Source: Bagarius yarrelli (lineage: Eukaryota; Chordata; Actinopteri; Siluriformes; Sisoridae). From it: DNA of 64,000 nucleotides. Made by a program: the position numbers and the translations under genes. Numbering within the stretch: the first letter of the stretch is position 1; the number at the start of each line of letters is the position of its first letter. This document shows positions 41,982-51,849 of this stretch, piece after piece. A model generated the notes under the pieces. That model was given only the letters and a program-made list of their open reading frames with translations. It searched no databases and had not been told where the DNA came from. The stretch is taken from the NCBI GenBank assembly GCA_005784505.1, contig VCAZ01000045.1, positions 1,989,501-2,053,500 on the forward strand, read 5' to 3'.

Positions 41982-42209
41982 TGTGTCACTTTATGAATAA
42001 AAAAAGTACTTATGTGAACAAGCTTCCGTTATGAGAAGAACTTTAAACTTGTGACAGGTACATAAAAAGATATTTCATAAAGTATAAATCCGCCCCCCTG
42101 TTTTTTTTTCATCTTAACCTTGGAAAGCTTAAAATGTTCTTAAAAGCCATGTGAGAGAATCATAATTAAATGTTTCCCCTGACATTTTTTCATGTGTTCA
42201 CTTTTTCTC
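41982..42209. other. Unique sequence
   Basis: Nothing recognised. Confidence 0.5.
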
Positions 42210-42480
42210 AGACTCTACAATTAATCATAATTTAATGTCAAACGGATATGCGCCTTTGGCTGCTGGGCGTAATTGAGCGTTACTCAGATACCAAAAAGGT
42301 CCCGGTATGTATAAAAAAGGATGATACACATCACGCTGGCTAATGCGCACCTCTGTTTTGAGTCGCACTGTCAGAAATCAGCCATGTTCAGGCTTTAACC
42401 CTGATTAATTGCACCTCGCCTGAGAGATTACGGTGTGAGAATTTTAATAATTCCAGGTTTGCTTCTTTTTAAGACTGGTA
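42210..42480. promoter_or_regulatory. Candidate conserved non-coding element
   Basis: ACAATTAATCATAATTTAAT, GGGCGTAATTGAGCG, GGCTAATGCGC and CCCTGATTAATTGCACC lie in a repeat-free 200-base block. No frame spans it. Enhancer-like; inferred only. Confidence 0.35.
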
Positions 42481-42734
42481 AAAAGGCAGGGAAAGAGAAA
42501 CAGCTCAGAGGTCGAATCGGTTTCCACTGGATTTTTTATATAAGGTTTCTTATCTAGCCAGCAGCTGCTGTGTAGTTATTTCAAGTAAGTAAGCTCAGCG
42601 GGGTTTAACCTCAAATCACCTGTGAAGAAAGGTGATTTTCAGTCATGCATTAAAAAATATGGCTAACATACACCGTAATATTAACGCGGTTCACTTTCTA
42701 ACCATTCCTTTTTTAAATTGAATAAGGGGATAGT
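42481..42734. other. Unique sequence
   Basis: No feature recognised. Confidence 0.5.
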
Positions 42735-42760
42735 CTAACCCTAACCCTAAACCCTTACCC
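42735..42760. repeat. Short interstitial telomere-like repeat
   Basis: CTAACCCTAACCCTAAACCC then TTACCC is two to three units of the vertebrate telomere motif with degeneration. Far too short to imply a chromosome end. Confidence 0.6.
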
Positions 42761-43565
42761 ATTGAGTAGACTTGGTTTTATTGCCACAACAACTAGTAAT
42801 GAAATTTCTATTAAAAGTTCTAAATAATTATTTCTTACTAGTAATTAGTTCTGGACACAACTTTGGTCTTAATGTTAATTATCTTTAGAAATGTTTTTGA
42901 CTTTAGTAGGATTAGTTTTGTAGTTTTTTTTTTTTTTTTGTGACTTTCCTACAGTCCAGTGATTTACTGGTTTGGCTATGCTCCTACAGAAACAGCTGTT
43001 ACTAATGACCCCCTGTAGGAGTGTAATAACGCCTTCTGGTGCTGTGAGGCAAATTCCCTCATTTTCCTCATCGTCTGTGGTTCATCTAGAAGAAAATCAA
43101 AGGAAATACGCCACAATTGGCCCCTGGGGGGTGGGGGGAGGTCTGCATGGTAAAGGAACAAAACCTTCAATCTTCATGCTTCCTTTATTGATGCTGCTGC
43201 ATGCGCATCTTTTTAGCCTCTTCTAAAAAAAAAGAAGAAGAAGAAGAATCCTCTTGGTCTTGTAGGCCTAAAAAAATCAGATAGGGTATAAAGATGCTCG
43301 AAGTACAGAATAGCAGGGGGACTGTTGTCTGATGAAAATGTATACTAGTCTGCAGTTATCTATTCAAAACAATTTTTATGGAAAACAATAAATGCACTTG
43401 CAGTATAATAGCTGCATCTGAATTTGCACACAAAATGTAAAGTAGTTTTAGCTTTAACTGAAACTAGTAAAATTTACACTGCCACGTTTACACTGGTTGA
43501 TGTGTGTGTGTTGGTGCTCTGTTCCCCATCTTTGGTCTAAAGTTACAATTAATTTGTCATAATAT
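42761..43565. other. Unique sequence with short (AAG)n
   Basis: Poly(T) near 42926-42939, a G-rich patch at 43126-43142, (AAG)n at 43234-43247. Frames of 64-84 codons on opposite strands at 42972-43226 lack domains. Confidence 0.5.
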
Positions 43566-44064
43566 TGTAACAGGAAGTAGACGCAAGACAACGGGAATTA
43601 GAACCAAACAGACCGGCCTATTTTCACAGTAGTCAATCAAACAGTCAGATGAGGAAAATATTGTACTTTTAATGTCTTTTGCATGGACAGAAAGTGAGAC
43701 ACAGACGGGATTAACAGAAACACAGAGAATACTGGGAGTATGGAGAATACTAGGAGCACAGAGAATACTAGAAGCATGGAGAATATCTGGAGCACAGAGA
43801 ATACTAGGAGGACAGAAAATTTGTCTTGGAGACTTAGAGAACATGTAGTCTGGAACACAGTGACATTTTGAAAATCAGGAGACGAGCAAACACGTGAGTG
43901 AGTCCTTCCACCAACGTGTAGACTAGACGCTAAGCTAGGGTGAGTGAGGAGCTTATATAGGGAGTATTTGTGACTAGGAAATGGTAATCGTGATTAGTGT
44001 GCGTGATTAGTTCTCAGGGGATTGTGAACGGTACATGGGGGCAGAGCCGGGCATTTTTGTACCA
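43566..44064 (-). mobile_element. Solo LTR-like element, antisense, best-preserved copy
   Basis: On the minus strand it starts TGGTACAAAAATGCCCGGCT, has a TATA box in CTCCCTATATAAGCTCC (43952-43968), a transcribed part, then CCGGTCTGTTTGGTTCT and a terminus CTTCCTGTTACA. TG..CA termini and length (499 bases) fit an LTR. An internal tandem of 15-18 base units (AGAATACTAGGAGCACAG and variants, 43726-43815) is unusual. No 5-base target duplication was found. Two pyrimidine-rich antisense frames of 73 and 95 codons lie in it and are not called. Confidence 0.55.
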
Positions 44065-44066
44065 TC

Positions 44067-44250
44067 ATATTAATGGCATTTGTCAGACAACCTTATTCAA
44101 AGTGACTTACATTTATCTCTTTTATACTAACTAAGCAATTAAGGGTTTGAGGGCCTGGCTCAGGGGTGGCAACTTGGTGGTGATAGGAATCGAAGCTCTG
44201 ATCTTTTAATTGGCAGCCCAATGCCTTAATCACTGAGCTACCACTTCACT
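44067..44250 (-). mobile_element. V-SINE-like SINE, antisense, first of pair
   Basis: TTATTCAAAGTGACTTACAT TTATC, GCAATTAAGGGTTTGAGGGC CTGGCTCAGG, GATAGGAATCGAAGCTCTGA and TTAATCACTGAGCTACCACT TC. It starts right after the LTR-like element. Confidence 0.85.
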
Positions 44251-44251
44251 G

Positions 44252-44401
44252 CAATTCACATTTCTGACAATAGCAGATGCCGGAGCAACTTACATTTATC
44301 TTATTTATACAACTGAGCAGGTAAAGGATAAGGGCCTTGGTGTTTCTGGAAAATAAACCCACAATCTTCTAGTCAGCAGACTAACATCTTAACCACTGAT
44401 C
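44252..44401 (-). mobile_element. V-SINE-like SINE, antisense, second of pair
   Basis: GATGCCGGAGCAACTTACAT, ATACAACTGAGCAGGTAAAG GATAAGGGCC, AAATAAACCCACAATC and ACATCTTAACCACTGAT. Same orientation, immediately following the first copy; core deleted. Confidence 0.8.
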
Positions 44402-44799
44402 AAAGGCTTATTGTTTTCTTACTAAACCTTACCATGCCGTGTTCCCTGTTCTTTGTTTCCTGTTTTGCCTCCTTCTTTAGGGTCATCCCTGCATTACTGC
44501 TCAGTGATATAAGATACATAATCATGATTATACCTTTAATTACATTTTCTTCCGGTATTTTACTCTCTGCCCTGTTTTATCACCCCGTTGATCTCTGGAT
44601 ACTCCAAAAAAACAACAAAAAAATGTTCTGCCTGTAAAATTTATGCTTCATGACAAAATATTGTCAGTACAAAAATTTATTTGAGTAAACTGGCGAAATA
44701 TAATCACAATAATGACCGTTCATAGTAGTCTTTGGATTCATGTTTAATTCATGTCTTTTTGTCCATGCATCGTTTGTATTGCTTATCATACACAGGGGT
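44402..44799. other. Unique sequence
   Basis: No feature recognised; short frame at 44434-44637 unsupported. Confidence 0.5.
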
Positions 44800-45035
44800 T
44801 TTGTGACCCTAGAGTCTGTCCCATGGTATTAAAGGCACAAAGCAAGGAACACCATGCTTGGGTTCAACCAATTGCAGGATAAGGCCACAAGCTACAGACA
44901 ATAATACAGATGCCAGTCTGACTGCAAAGGCTGACTTTTTACCTGGAGGATCACAGGCAGAACATCATAGCTTCATGCACAAACTATAAAGGTGGGACTC
45001 AAACCGCTAATTAGGTATTAGGTTAACATGCCCCA
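44800..45035 (-). repeat. Diverged dispersed repeat, antisense
   Basis: GGCACAAAGCAAGGAACACC, AACCAATTGCAGGATAAGGC, TGGAGGATCACAGGCAGAAC and GGTGGGACTCAAACCG follow the antisense order of the AACATGCAAACTCC-type fish repeat. Heavily diverged. Confidence 0.45.
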
Positions 45036-45115
45036 CTTTATGTATGTTTGCATCGTTTGTTTGGTAGTTAATTGGTACAAGAGTGAACCGCTTTCTTTTT
45101 TGTTACATGTTTTTC

Positions 45116-45438
45116 ATTCATTCATTTTCTATACACACTCATTACCTATTTCAGGGTCACGGGGATCAGCTGGAGTCTATCGAAAGGGTGAAAGGAAGGA
45201 GGGGTACACCCTGGACAGGTCGGCAGTCCATCACACGACCACACAAACACTCAATTTACCCCCAATTTAAAATCATGATACATGATTTTTGGACTGTGGG
45301 AGGAAACCGGCATACCCGGAGTAAACCCACGCAAGCAAGGGAAGAACATGCAAACTCCACACAGAAAGACCCCTGCCCGGGAATCAAACCTTCTTGCAGT
45401 GAGGCAACTGTGCTAAACACTAAGCCATCGTGCTGCCC
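45116..45438 (-). repeat. Dispersed SINE-like repeat, antisense, full length
   Basis: TTCATTCATTTTCTATACAC tail, AGGGTCACGGGGATCAGCTG, GGGGTACACCCTGGACAGGT, GGACTGTGGGAGGAAACCGG, GTAAACCCACGCAAGCAAGG, AACATGCAAACTCCACACAG, B-box side GGGAATCAAACC, and head AAGCCATCGTGCTGCCC. The 138-codon and 80-codon frames here come from the repeat. Confidence 0.9.
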
Positions 45439-45761
45439 ACATTACATGTTTTTAAATAAGAAAAATATACTTATAAATATAATATATACTATTGTATAAA
45501 AAAACCAATACAATAGAATGTGCTGCAATAAACTGGTTTTATTAAGTATATGTACAGCATGTCTGACTAGCTATAGAGTGAGACACGGGATGCTGGGTGG
45601 ATGTTACGGCGTTCACTGTGGCGTTCGCTATGCTAACTATCGGTTGGGTGTCTAAAGCTGACTCGTAACCAGAATTTTAGCTATCAACCTAAACTAAAAA
45701 ATGGGCCAAGAGGCGGCTCGTCCGTATCACGAAAAACTTGTTAGTTGGGACATCCGTAAGT
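45439..45761. other. Unique sequence
   Basis: No gene or repeat recognised. Confidence 0.45.
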
Positions 45762-45773
45762 CTAGCATGTATG

Positions 45774-45847
<74 letters not shown>

Positions 45848-45855
45848 CATGCTAG
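45762..45855. repeat. (TA)n array bounded by perfect 15-bp inverted arms
   Basis: CTAGCATGTATGTAT (45762-45776) is the exact reverse complement of ATACATACATGCTAG (45841-45855). The interior is about 31 TA units (45780-45842), itself self-complementary, so nearly the whole 94 bases can form one hairpin. Confidence 0.95.
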
Positions 45856-46595
45856 CAGCCTATACCACTACAACCTGAACCAAGTAAATCAACATAAAAA
45901 TAGAATACATGAGTAAAATATGGAATAGTTATAAACTGTATTAACATTCTTTCTATTTGTTTTAGTGTTTGATATAGAGAAAATTGTTTTTCAGTTGTGA
46001 ACCTGAAATAGATAATTATTTATTAATTATAATAATAATAATTAATAATATAATAATGATTAATAAAAAACTGTTCTTATGTTATAAGAATAACACTGTA
46101 AAAAAAATCTGTTTACTGTTTGTGTCCACATTTTACCCAGTCCCTTTTCAGGTTTATTATCTAATATGTGAACCTGTTCTGAGTTTTTACCTATATATCT
46201 TTCCCTTATATACACAATTATCTTCCATAGCAAAGTCTTAGCAGAAATGACTGAATAGATTGTAAATTTATTGCTTTGAAATTAACAAAGTGTTTATTTT
46301 AATAATCACATTTAACGTCAACCATACATACCAAAATACCAGTGCAACTTTTATTTATATGAGTACAGTATATTAGCATTCTGAACTGATCTTCTCATTG
46401 ACCTGTTTCACTCAGACGGCGACATTGTAAAAATCAAGAGAAAACTAATGATGTGCTAAGAATCATATTATTAACAGTGTCTTATTGATGCTTCGAGGGT
46501 CGGTGACTTTACCAATAGACTGTAAGTCATCCGGTTAATGAGTAAGAGTCTGCACATCTCCAGACCAGAAATTTACTTAATGCTAAAGTTCAGCA
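45856..46595. other. AT-rich unique sequence
   Basis: (AAT)n-like low-complexity at 46025-46058. No gene recognised. Confidence 0.5.
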
Positions 46596-47190
46596 GGATT
46601 ATTTTTCAGCTCATATGACAGCAAGATTATTCTCCGACCTTGCCGATGTCCCCATAGCAGCAAAAAGCAGCACTGCCATTACTACTAATTTTTTTTTTTT
46701 TTTACTTTGATCAGCGTTATGCTTAGAACCCGAAGATAATGGAATGTGTACATGAACCCTGGCAGAGAATCATCATGTGTTGGTGTACTGTTGAATCGAT
46801 GGCCTTTATTCATTTAGACTCGGTGACATTGAGAGCTGCCGGTGCATGCATCAGTGAGTCAGCTGCTCTCTTGGTAAACACAAATCTGAACATGGCATCC
46901 GTAGCTCTGCAAATGCTCAGCTATATTGATTTGCCATCAGCGTCCATCTCGGTGGATTTTCTCTTCTTTTTTGACTTCATGGCGATGCTGAACTGAATAA
47001 GGATGTGTATGTGTAAGCGATATCCATATTTCCAATGCAATCTCTAGGCTCGTATTTGCATATTTGCTCAGGCAAGTTATACGGTTCAATCCCGTAGAGC
47101 AAATTAGCTCTTACAATGTGTGCCAGCACATTGTCAGCGAAGAGTTTTCTCAAACGATTCTTCTATGTGTGAAAAAAAAGGGCTAGTTTT
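46596..47190. promoter_or_regulatory. Candidate conserved non-coding element with octamer
   Basis: Repeat-free apart from a poly(T) run near 46691-46703. It has a perfect octamer ATTTGCAT (47054-47061), GAGCAAATTAGCTC (an imperfect palindrome near 47098-47111) and TGTGCCAGCACATTG. An 85-codon frame (46739-46996) starts in this block; its protein matches nothing I know and lacks exon signals, so I treat it as chance. Confidence 0.35.
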
Positions 47191-47564
47191 ACGCAGGTTT
47201 AATTATTATAAGCTTAAATTAAAGGTCATTGGTTATCATGATACGTGACATTTTGCACAGTTTACATAACATTGTGTCGCTGTGTTGTTTCTGGGACACC
47301 GTTTTTTAACATTTGCACCACCCTGACACTCCTGCTGTGACATGACATGGCCTGGGGACAAACATGCAGTTAGGTAGAGCCACAGAGGGATCAGATGCAA
47401 CAACAATAATTAATAGTTAATTATTTTTTTCTTTCTTTTTTCTTTTAATTTATTACTATTAATATCAATGTTATTATTACTATTTTTATTGTCCTCCACC
47501 CTTTCCCAACTTTGAAAAAATAGTTAAAATATTTCTTCTTCTACTTCTTCTTATTGTTATGATG
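47191..47564. other. AT-rich unique sequence
   Basis: No feature recognised. Confidence 0.5.
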
Positions 47565-47612
47565 ATGGTTATTATTATTATTGCTATTATTATTATTATT
47601 ATTATTATTATT
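47565..47612. repeat. (ATT)n microsatellite
   Basis: About 15 ATT units with one GCT interruption. Confidence 0.95.
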
Positions 47613-47816
47613 TGATAAGCAACTGTTGCTAATAATTTTTAAATGTTATTAGATACAATGATTTGCGAATACACACACATCTGCGCAATAGCATATACAA
47701 GACAGAGCGGTTGTTGATTGTTTGTATGTTATACGTGTATATATGTTATGTTGTTATGTATGTTCAGTTTCTTTATTTGGGATTCCTTATTTGATACATG
47801 AAAACACCCACATTCT

Positions 47817-48140
47817 TTTGCCTGTTGCCTCACAGCAAGAATGTCCCTGGTTCGATTCCCAGACAGGGGTCTTTCTGTGTGGGGTTTGCATGTTCTCCCC
47901 ATGTTTGTGTGGGTTTACTCCGGGTACTCCGGTTTCCTCCCACAGTCCAAAAAAATGTATGTTAGGTTGATTAGTGATCCTAAATTGGAATGAGTGTGAG
48001 TGTTTGTGTGGCCCTGTGATGGACTGGCCACCTGTCCAGGGTGTCCCCCTCCTGACTTTCCCCCTTTCAGAGACAGCTGAAATAGACTCCAGCAGATCTC
48101 TTTGACCCCGAATCAGCGAATAAGCAGGAATAAAAGATAA
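47817..48140 (+). repeat. Dispersed SINE-like repeat, sense, near full length
   Basis: TTGCCTCACAGCAAGAATGT, CCTGGTTCGATTCCCAGACA (B-box-like), GGGTTTGCATGTTCTCCCCA, GTTTACTCCGGGTACTCCGG, CCCTGTGATGGACTGGCCAC, TTTCAGAGACAGCTGAAATA and GAATCAGCGAATAAGCAGGA. The A-box head is missing. A 168-codon antisense frame runs through it and the next repeat and is spurious. Confidence 0.9.
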
Positions 48141-48157
48141 AGTGTGACTGCAAAATT

Positions 48158-48400
48158 GACCCAAATGAGGATGGGTTCTCTGTTGAGTCTGGTTCCTCTC
48201 AAGGTTTCTTCCTATTACCATCCCAGGGAGTTTTTTCTTTGCCCTCGTCTTGCCCATCAGGGACAATAAAGGACAAACTGAATTCTGTTTCATTTACATT
48301 GTATTATTATCATTAATTGTGTAAAGCTGCTTTAGGACAATAAGCATTTTAAAAAAAAACACTATACAATTAAAATCATTTGAATTGCATTGATCTCAAC
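48158..48400 (+). repeat. Dispersed repeat (ACCCAAATGAGGATGGGTTC family), sense
   Basis: TGACCCAAATGAGGATGGGT, CTGTTGAGTCTGGTTCCTCT, AAGGTTTCTTCCTATTACCA, GTGTAAAGCTGCTTTAGGAC AATAAG and a TTGAATTGCATT end. Shared with 52148-52375 and antisense at 10640-10860. It starts about 18 bases after the previous repeat. Confidence 0.85.
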
Positions 48401-48512
48401 CCTCCTGAACAACTTAGAGATAAACTTGAACACCGTTTCCACCCCAGACCTCCTAATCTAAAATAGGATTATAAAAGTGTCCCAACACTTTTGTCTATAT
48501 AATGAATTTCTA
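48401..48512 (+). mobile_element. Internally deleted Tc1-like 3' end
   Basis: AACTTAGAGATAAACTTGAA and CCACCCCAGACCTCCTAATC correspond to the C-terminal coding part seen at 61690-61720. They pass almost directly into AGTGTCCCAACACTTTTGTC TATATAATG, which fits a Tc1-type 3' terminal repeat. Most of the last part of the gene is missing. Confidence 0.5.
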
Positions 48513-48999
48513 CATATTTACTATTAAAATGGTAGTTTTTGGATTTTGGATACTTGGTAAGACTTTGTGAATACTTACAGTAGTATTAATGTGTAAACTT
48601 ATTATCAGGCATCACAAGCCTATTGAGAAGTTTGATGCAACCATTTATATATACTAGTGCCAACTAATTGGCTGCCGTTCAATTCTACACGTGTGGATTA
48701 GAGTTCTCGGTTCGAGATGATCTTCTGCTGTATAGTCGGCTGACTATAAAGGGCACTTATGTTTAACTCTCTAGGCTTTATAATGTAACAATGTAAGTGT
48801 TTATTCTTGAAAATCAATGTCGGTGTGTGGGTTTGTTGTTTAAAATCCGAAGTCTCTCAAGCAGTTACGTTATATAAAAACTGTTTTCTTTTTATCGGTC
48901 AGGTTATAGCAATTCAGACCTTTCTAACACATTTTCATTCACAGAAGAACAAACAGCCTGAGGAGGATAATTCTTAGTTAGGGTTGCCAGTGGGAAACT
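48513..48999. other. Unique sequence
   Basis: Nothing recognised. Confidence 0.5.
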
Positions 49000-49510
49000 C
49001 CTCGTGTTGGCTAAACATTTGTTCTCGAGTTGTCAAAGCAAGGCGTCAGATTTGGACAGCAGTCTGCTTGGCTTCGAAGGGACACTGTCGGATTTAAGGC
49101 TTTGACTCGTTCCTCCTTCTTGGAGGTGTCCGTGTTTCTCTTTCTGAGCTTACAGTGCACTTTGTCCGGCTAGGGAATTTACTGCCGAGAGCTCCAGTGC
49201 GTAACAAGCATTAAAAAAGTATCCCAGACAAGTGCTGATTTATAGGACTTGCTAGACAGACCGTATTGTTCTGAACAAAAAAATAACTAGGGGGAAGGGA
49301 GGAAAAGCATTTGCTTAGGCGAAGCGACACAATCGGGAACTGTGACATAAAAGGCCAGGGAAGTGCAGAGCTGTCAGCACATCTAAATAACAATAACCAC
49401 CCAATAGTGGCTTAGACCCAGTGGCATTCAGCCAATCTCTCCTCACTTTTCAATTACAAAGAGCTTCTGGCTCCGGGTAATCGCCATTGATCTCCGTCAG
49501 CCTAGCCAAA
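49000..49510. promoter_or_regulatory. Candidate conserved non-coding element
   Basis: A repeat-free 500-base block with ATAACAATAACC and TTTTCAATTACAAAGAGC (SOX/TCF-like ACAAAG beside a CAATTA core, 49449-49465) and GCCATTGATCTCC. A 60-codon antisense frame at 49211-49393 is unsupported. Regulatory role inferred. Confidence 0.35.
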
Positions 49511-49639
49511 TGTCATCGATTCAGTTTGGGAAGACTCTCATGGCTGAAGAAGAAAGTCTGAAATGTTGGAAACCTTTTTTCCCATGCTATTAAAGATGGC
49601 AGACATGGCAGCCAAATTGGCTGGATAGCTCTCATAGGT

Positions 49640-49760
49640 TTATTTACCACTGTTGGGCCCTTAAGCAAGACCCTAACTAGGGTCTTAGTGGGTAAAAACC
49701 ATAAGATAAATGTAAGTTGCTCTGGATAAAGGCGTCTACCAAAGAGCAGAAATGTAACTG
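49640..49760 (+). mobile_element. V-SINE-like SINE, sense, head missing
   Basis: ACCACTGTTGGGCCCTTAAG CAAG core, AAGATAAATGTAAGTTGCTC TGGATAAAGGCGTCTACC tail. Core contains a short inverted duplication (ACCCTAACTAGGGTCTTAGT). Confidence 0.8.
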
Positions 49761-50577
49761 TTACCAGTCTTGGGTTAAAAAAGAGATAGTATTGGTGCCA
49801 TTCCATTCTGGATCCCGGCCCCCGTCATTTGACAGCCTTAGATCCACGGTGTGATTATTTTTTTTATCTGCCTATTCCCCCCAGACTGCCAACTCTCCCT
49901 TTTTTTATGACAGCTACCAACCAGGGATAGTTAGAGCCAATACATACACCCTCTGTGTCACATGAAGCTAGTCAACCGCTAAAATCAGTTCTTAGAGCTG
50001 CTTCTTATGCAACATCACAGGGCAAGAGAACACACTTACACTTAAGCATGATTTGCCCTTTTCTATATTCATGGGCCTCAAGAGATCAGTGTTTTGCTAG
50101 AGTCACTAAGACAGTAGAAACAGAGACACCAATTCCCTCCCCTGGCTCCTGGCCATGACATACTTTGCGATTATAATGATTTGAACTTAAGATCTTTCAA
50201 ACAAAAGAGTACAGTATGCTTTGAATTTATAGCGTAAAAAAATAGTTTTTGTCTGTTTTTACTGTTCGGCTAGCTTAATTTAAAAAAAAAGACTTTTATG
50301 TGAGCCTGAAAAAAAAAACCCCAATGGTTTTGTCGTTTATGCCCCATGACATATAACCTATAAAATTCCAAAATGAAAATCTGCACTCGCTGCTAGTACC
50401 ATCTATGCTCAAATATATCAACATAAAGCTCCTAACGGCCCCAAAAGTAAACTGTAGCAGTTCACAAAACTGCACATTGCACCCGATATTTTTGAAACTT
50501 CATTAATTTCACTGACAATCCTGGAGATAAAATTGCATCAGTTTCCCTATAGGCATTAATTTGTATTCTTATTGCAG
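49761..50577. other. Unique sequence
   Basis: No gene or repeat recognised. Confidence 0.5.
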
Positions 50578-50649
50578 GGTGCCCAGCTGGCGAACAAACT
50601 CCATAGTTCAGCTGAAAGTAGCTCCAAGGACACATGCTTTCGAAAGTGA
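50578..50649 (+). CDS. Weak candidate terminal coding exon (not a confirmed gene)
   Basis: A textbook-like acceptor (branch-like ATTAAT, then TTTGTATTCTTATTGCAG, ending 50577) is followed by 23 open codons (GAQLANKLHSSAESSSKDTC FRK) and a TGA at 50647-50649. A poly(A) signal AATAAA lies at 50686-50691. No upstream exon was recognised and 23 open codons can easily occur by chance. The peptide is not one I can name. Confidence 0.15.
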   Translation, partial: GAQLANKLHSSAESSSKDTCFRK

Positions 50650-50691
50650 CTAGAAACCAATTATTCTTATTTCATATGTAAACATAATAAA

Positions 50692-51109
50692 TAGCTGCAT
50701 GAAGCACAAAGTGCTAAGTGCCCAGCTTCTGGAGCTAAAAGTTTTACTCCATGGTGGACGAGTAGAGTTTAAAGACGACCAATTATTCTGCTACGCTAAG
50801 CAATTTTTTCCTCCTATCTTCCAGAACACACACATAGAGTAAACGTAGTCCTGATGAATTAACTATCGGTCATTGAATAAAAAGAAGAGATTAATTGCGA
50901 AAATGTTAAATTAGGCCTGGGCTCAAAGGCAAAGTGATAGAAGGAGAGGTTTGGAAAAAAAAAAAAGGCTTTATATAAAATGTAATTCTTTATAATCGTT
51001 CGTTTTTTATTCGTTCTATACTGTCTGTGCTGGAGCTCAGGGATGGAAGAGAAACCTGATAAAGGCTTAATGAAATAACTCATGTTTCAAGCAAAATCTT
51101 CGATGAAAT
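50692..51109. other. Unique sequence with A-run
   Basis: Nothing recognised; A-run near 50956-50968. Confidence 0.5.
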
Positions 51110-51580
51110 GAGTCGCTAAAATCCGTTATTGTTGTTCCTACTTAGTTTTCTCCGTCTTCACGCAATTGGCTTGACCCTCTGTGAAAGTCAGTGCACTTTA
51201 TTGTGGTAATATGGTGCCGTCTTCTATTCCCAACAATTATGTGCCTAATGAGAGTGTGGAGCCCGACTTAGAATGATGACATGCATTCCAGATAAGTGAA
51301 AGAGATTATACGTTGCCTAGAAACGTGCCCTGCATTTAACCCTTTCTTCTCCGCATGTCTTTTCTCGGGTTGAAAGTGCAGCTATGGTTGAGGTCACGCG
51401 TTTAGCGCGGCCAATGATTTCCAGATTTTTAGTTTCATTCAATTAAGTCTCTCAGCCACAAACTTCAGCGTAGAGGCTGTTTTATTGATTTTTATGATGC
51501 ATTCAGGGTGCAAGAGGTAATGGACCAGAGAAGCTTAAAGAATCAGTATTGAACTGTGTAGGGGAAAAATAGAAAAAGGG
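51110..51580. promoter_or_regulatory. Candidate conserved non-coding element with near X-box
   Basis: GTTGCCTAGAAAC at 51312-51324 fits an RFX X-box with one departure. GTCACGCGTTTAGCGCGGCC AATG has a CpG-rich patch beside a CCAAT box, and ATTCAATTAAGTC adds a TAAT-type core. Repeat-free and without a frame. Confidence 0.35.
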
Positions 51581-51787
51581 TGATCATCCTCAGTAATGGC
51601 ATAAATAAGAGATCAGGTCATTTATACCCAACAGAACACAGAAGCTTTGGCTTAAGAAGGCTGTGCATTAAGATGATGACTGAATTATTGTGGATTTTTA
51701 ATTCCTATCTTCACTTTTGTCAGTACGTGTCAACGTGCATTTTTAATTGTATTGTATTAATGCGTTGTTGCGCTCCTGCAACTTGTT

Positions 51788-51849
51788 ACATATTTTTGGA
51801 CTGTGGGAGGAAACTGGAGTACCCGGATTAAACTCACGCAAGCACAGGG
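51788..51849 (-). repeat. Dispersed SINE-like repeat, antisense, left part split by insertion
   Basis: TTTTTGGACTGTGGGAGGAA ACTGG and TTAAACTCACGCAAGCACAG are followed at 51850 by foreign sequence. The element resumes at 52371. Confidence 0.9.

Noticed and set aside
43726..43815. Short regular repeats resembling a CRISPR-like layout
   Set aside because: Units of 15-18 bases are contiguous tandem copies without spacers inside an LTR-like element.
45083..45499. 138-codon frame
   Set aside because: It is read through a dispersed SINE-like repeat at 45116-45438.
46739..46996. 85-codon frame in repeat-free DNA
   Set aside because: It is attractive in being free of repeats, but no domain, splice site or known peptide was recognised. 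I kept the region as a candidate conserved non-coding element.
47787..48293. 168-codon antisense frame
   Set aside because: It lies entirely over two dispersed repeats (47817-48140 and 48158-48400). Its sequence matches the translated antisense of those repeats.
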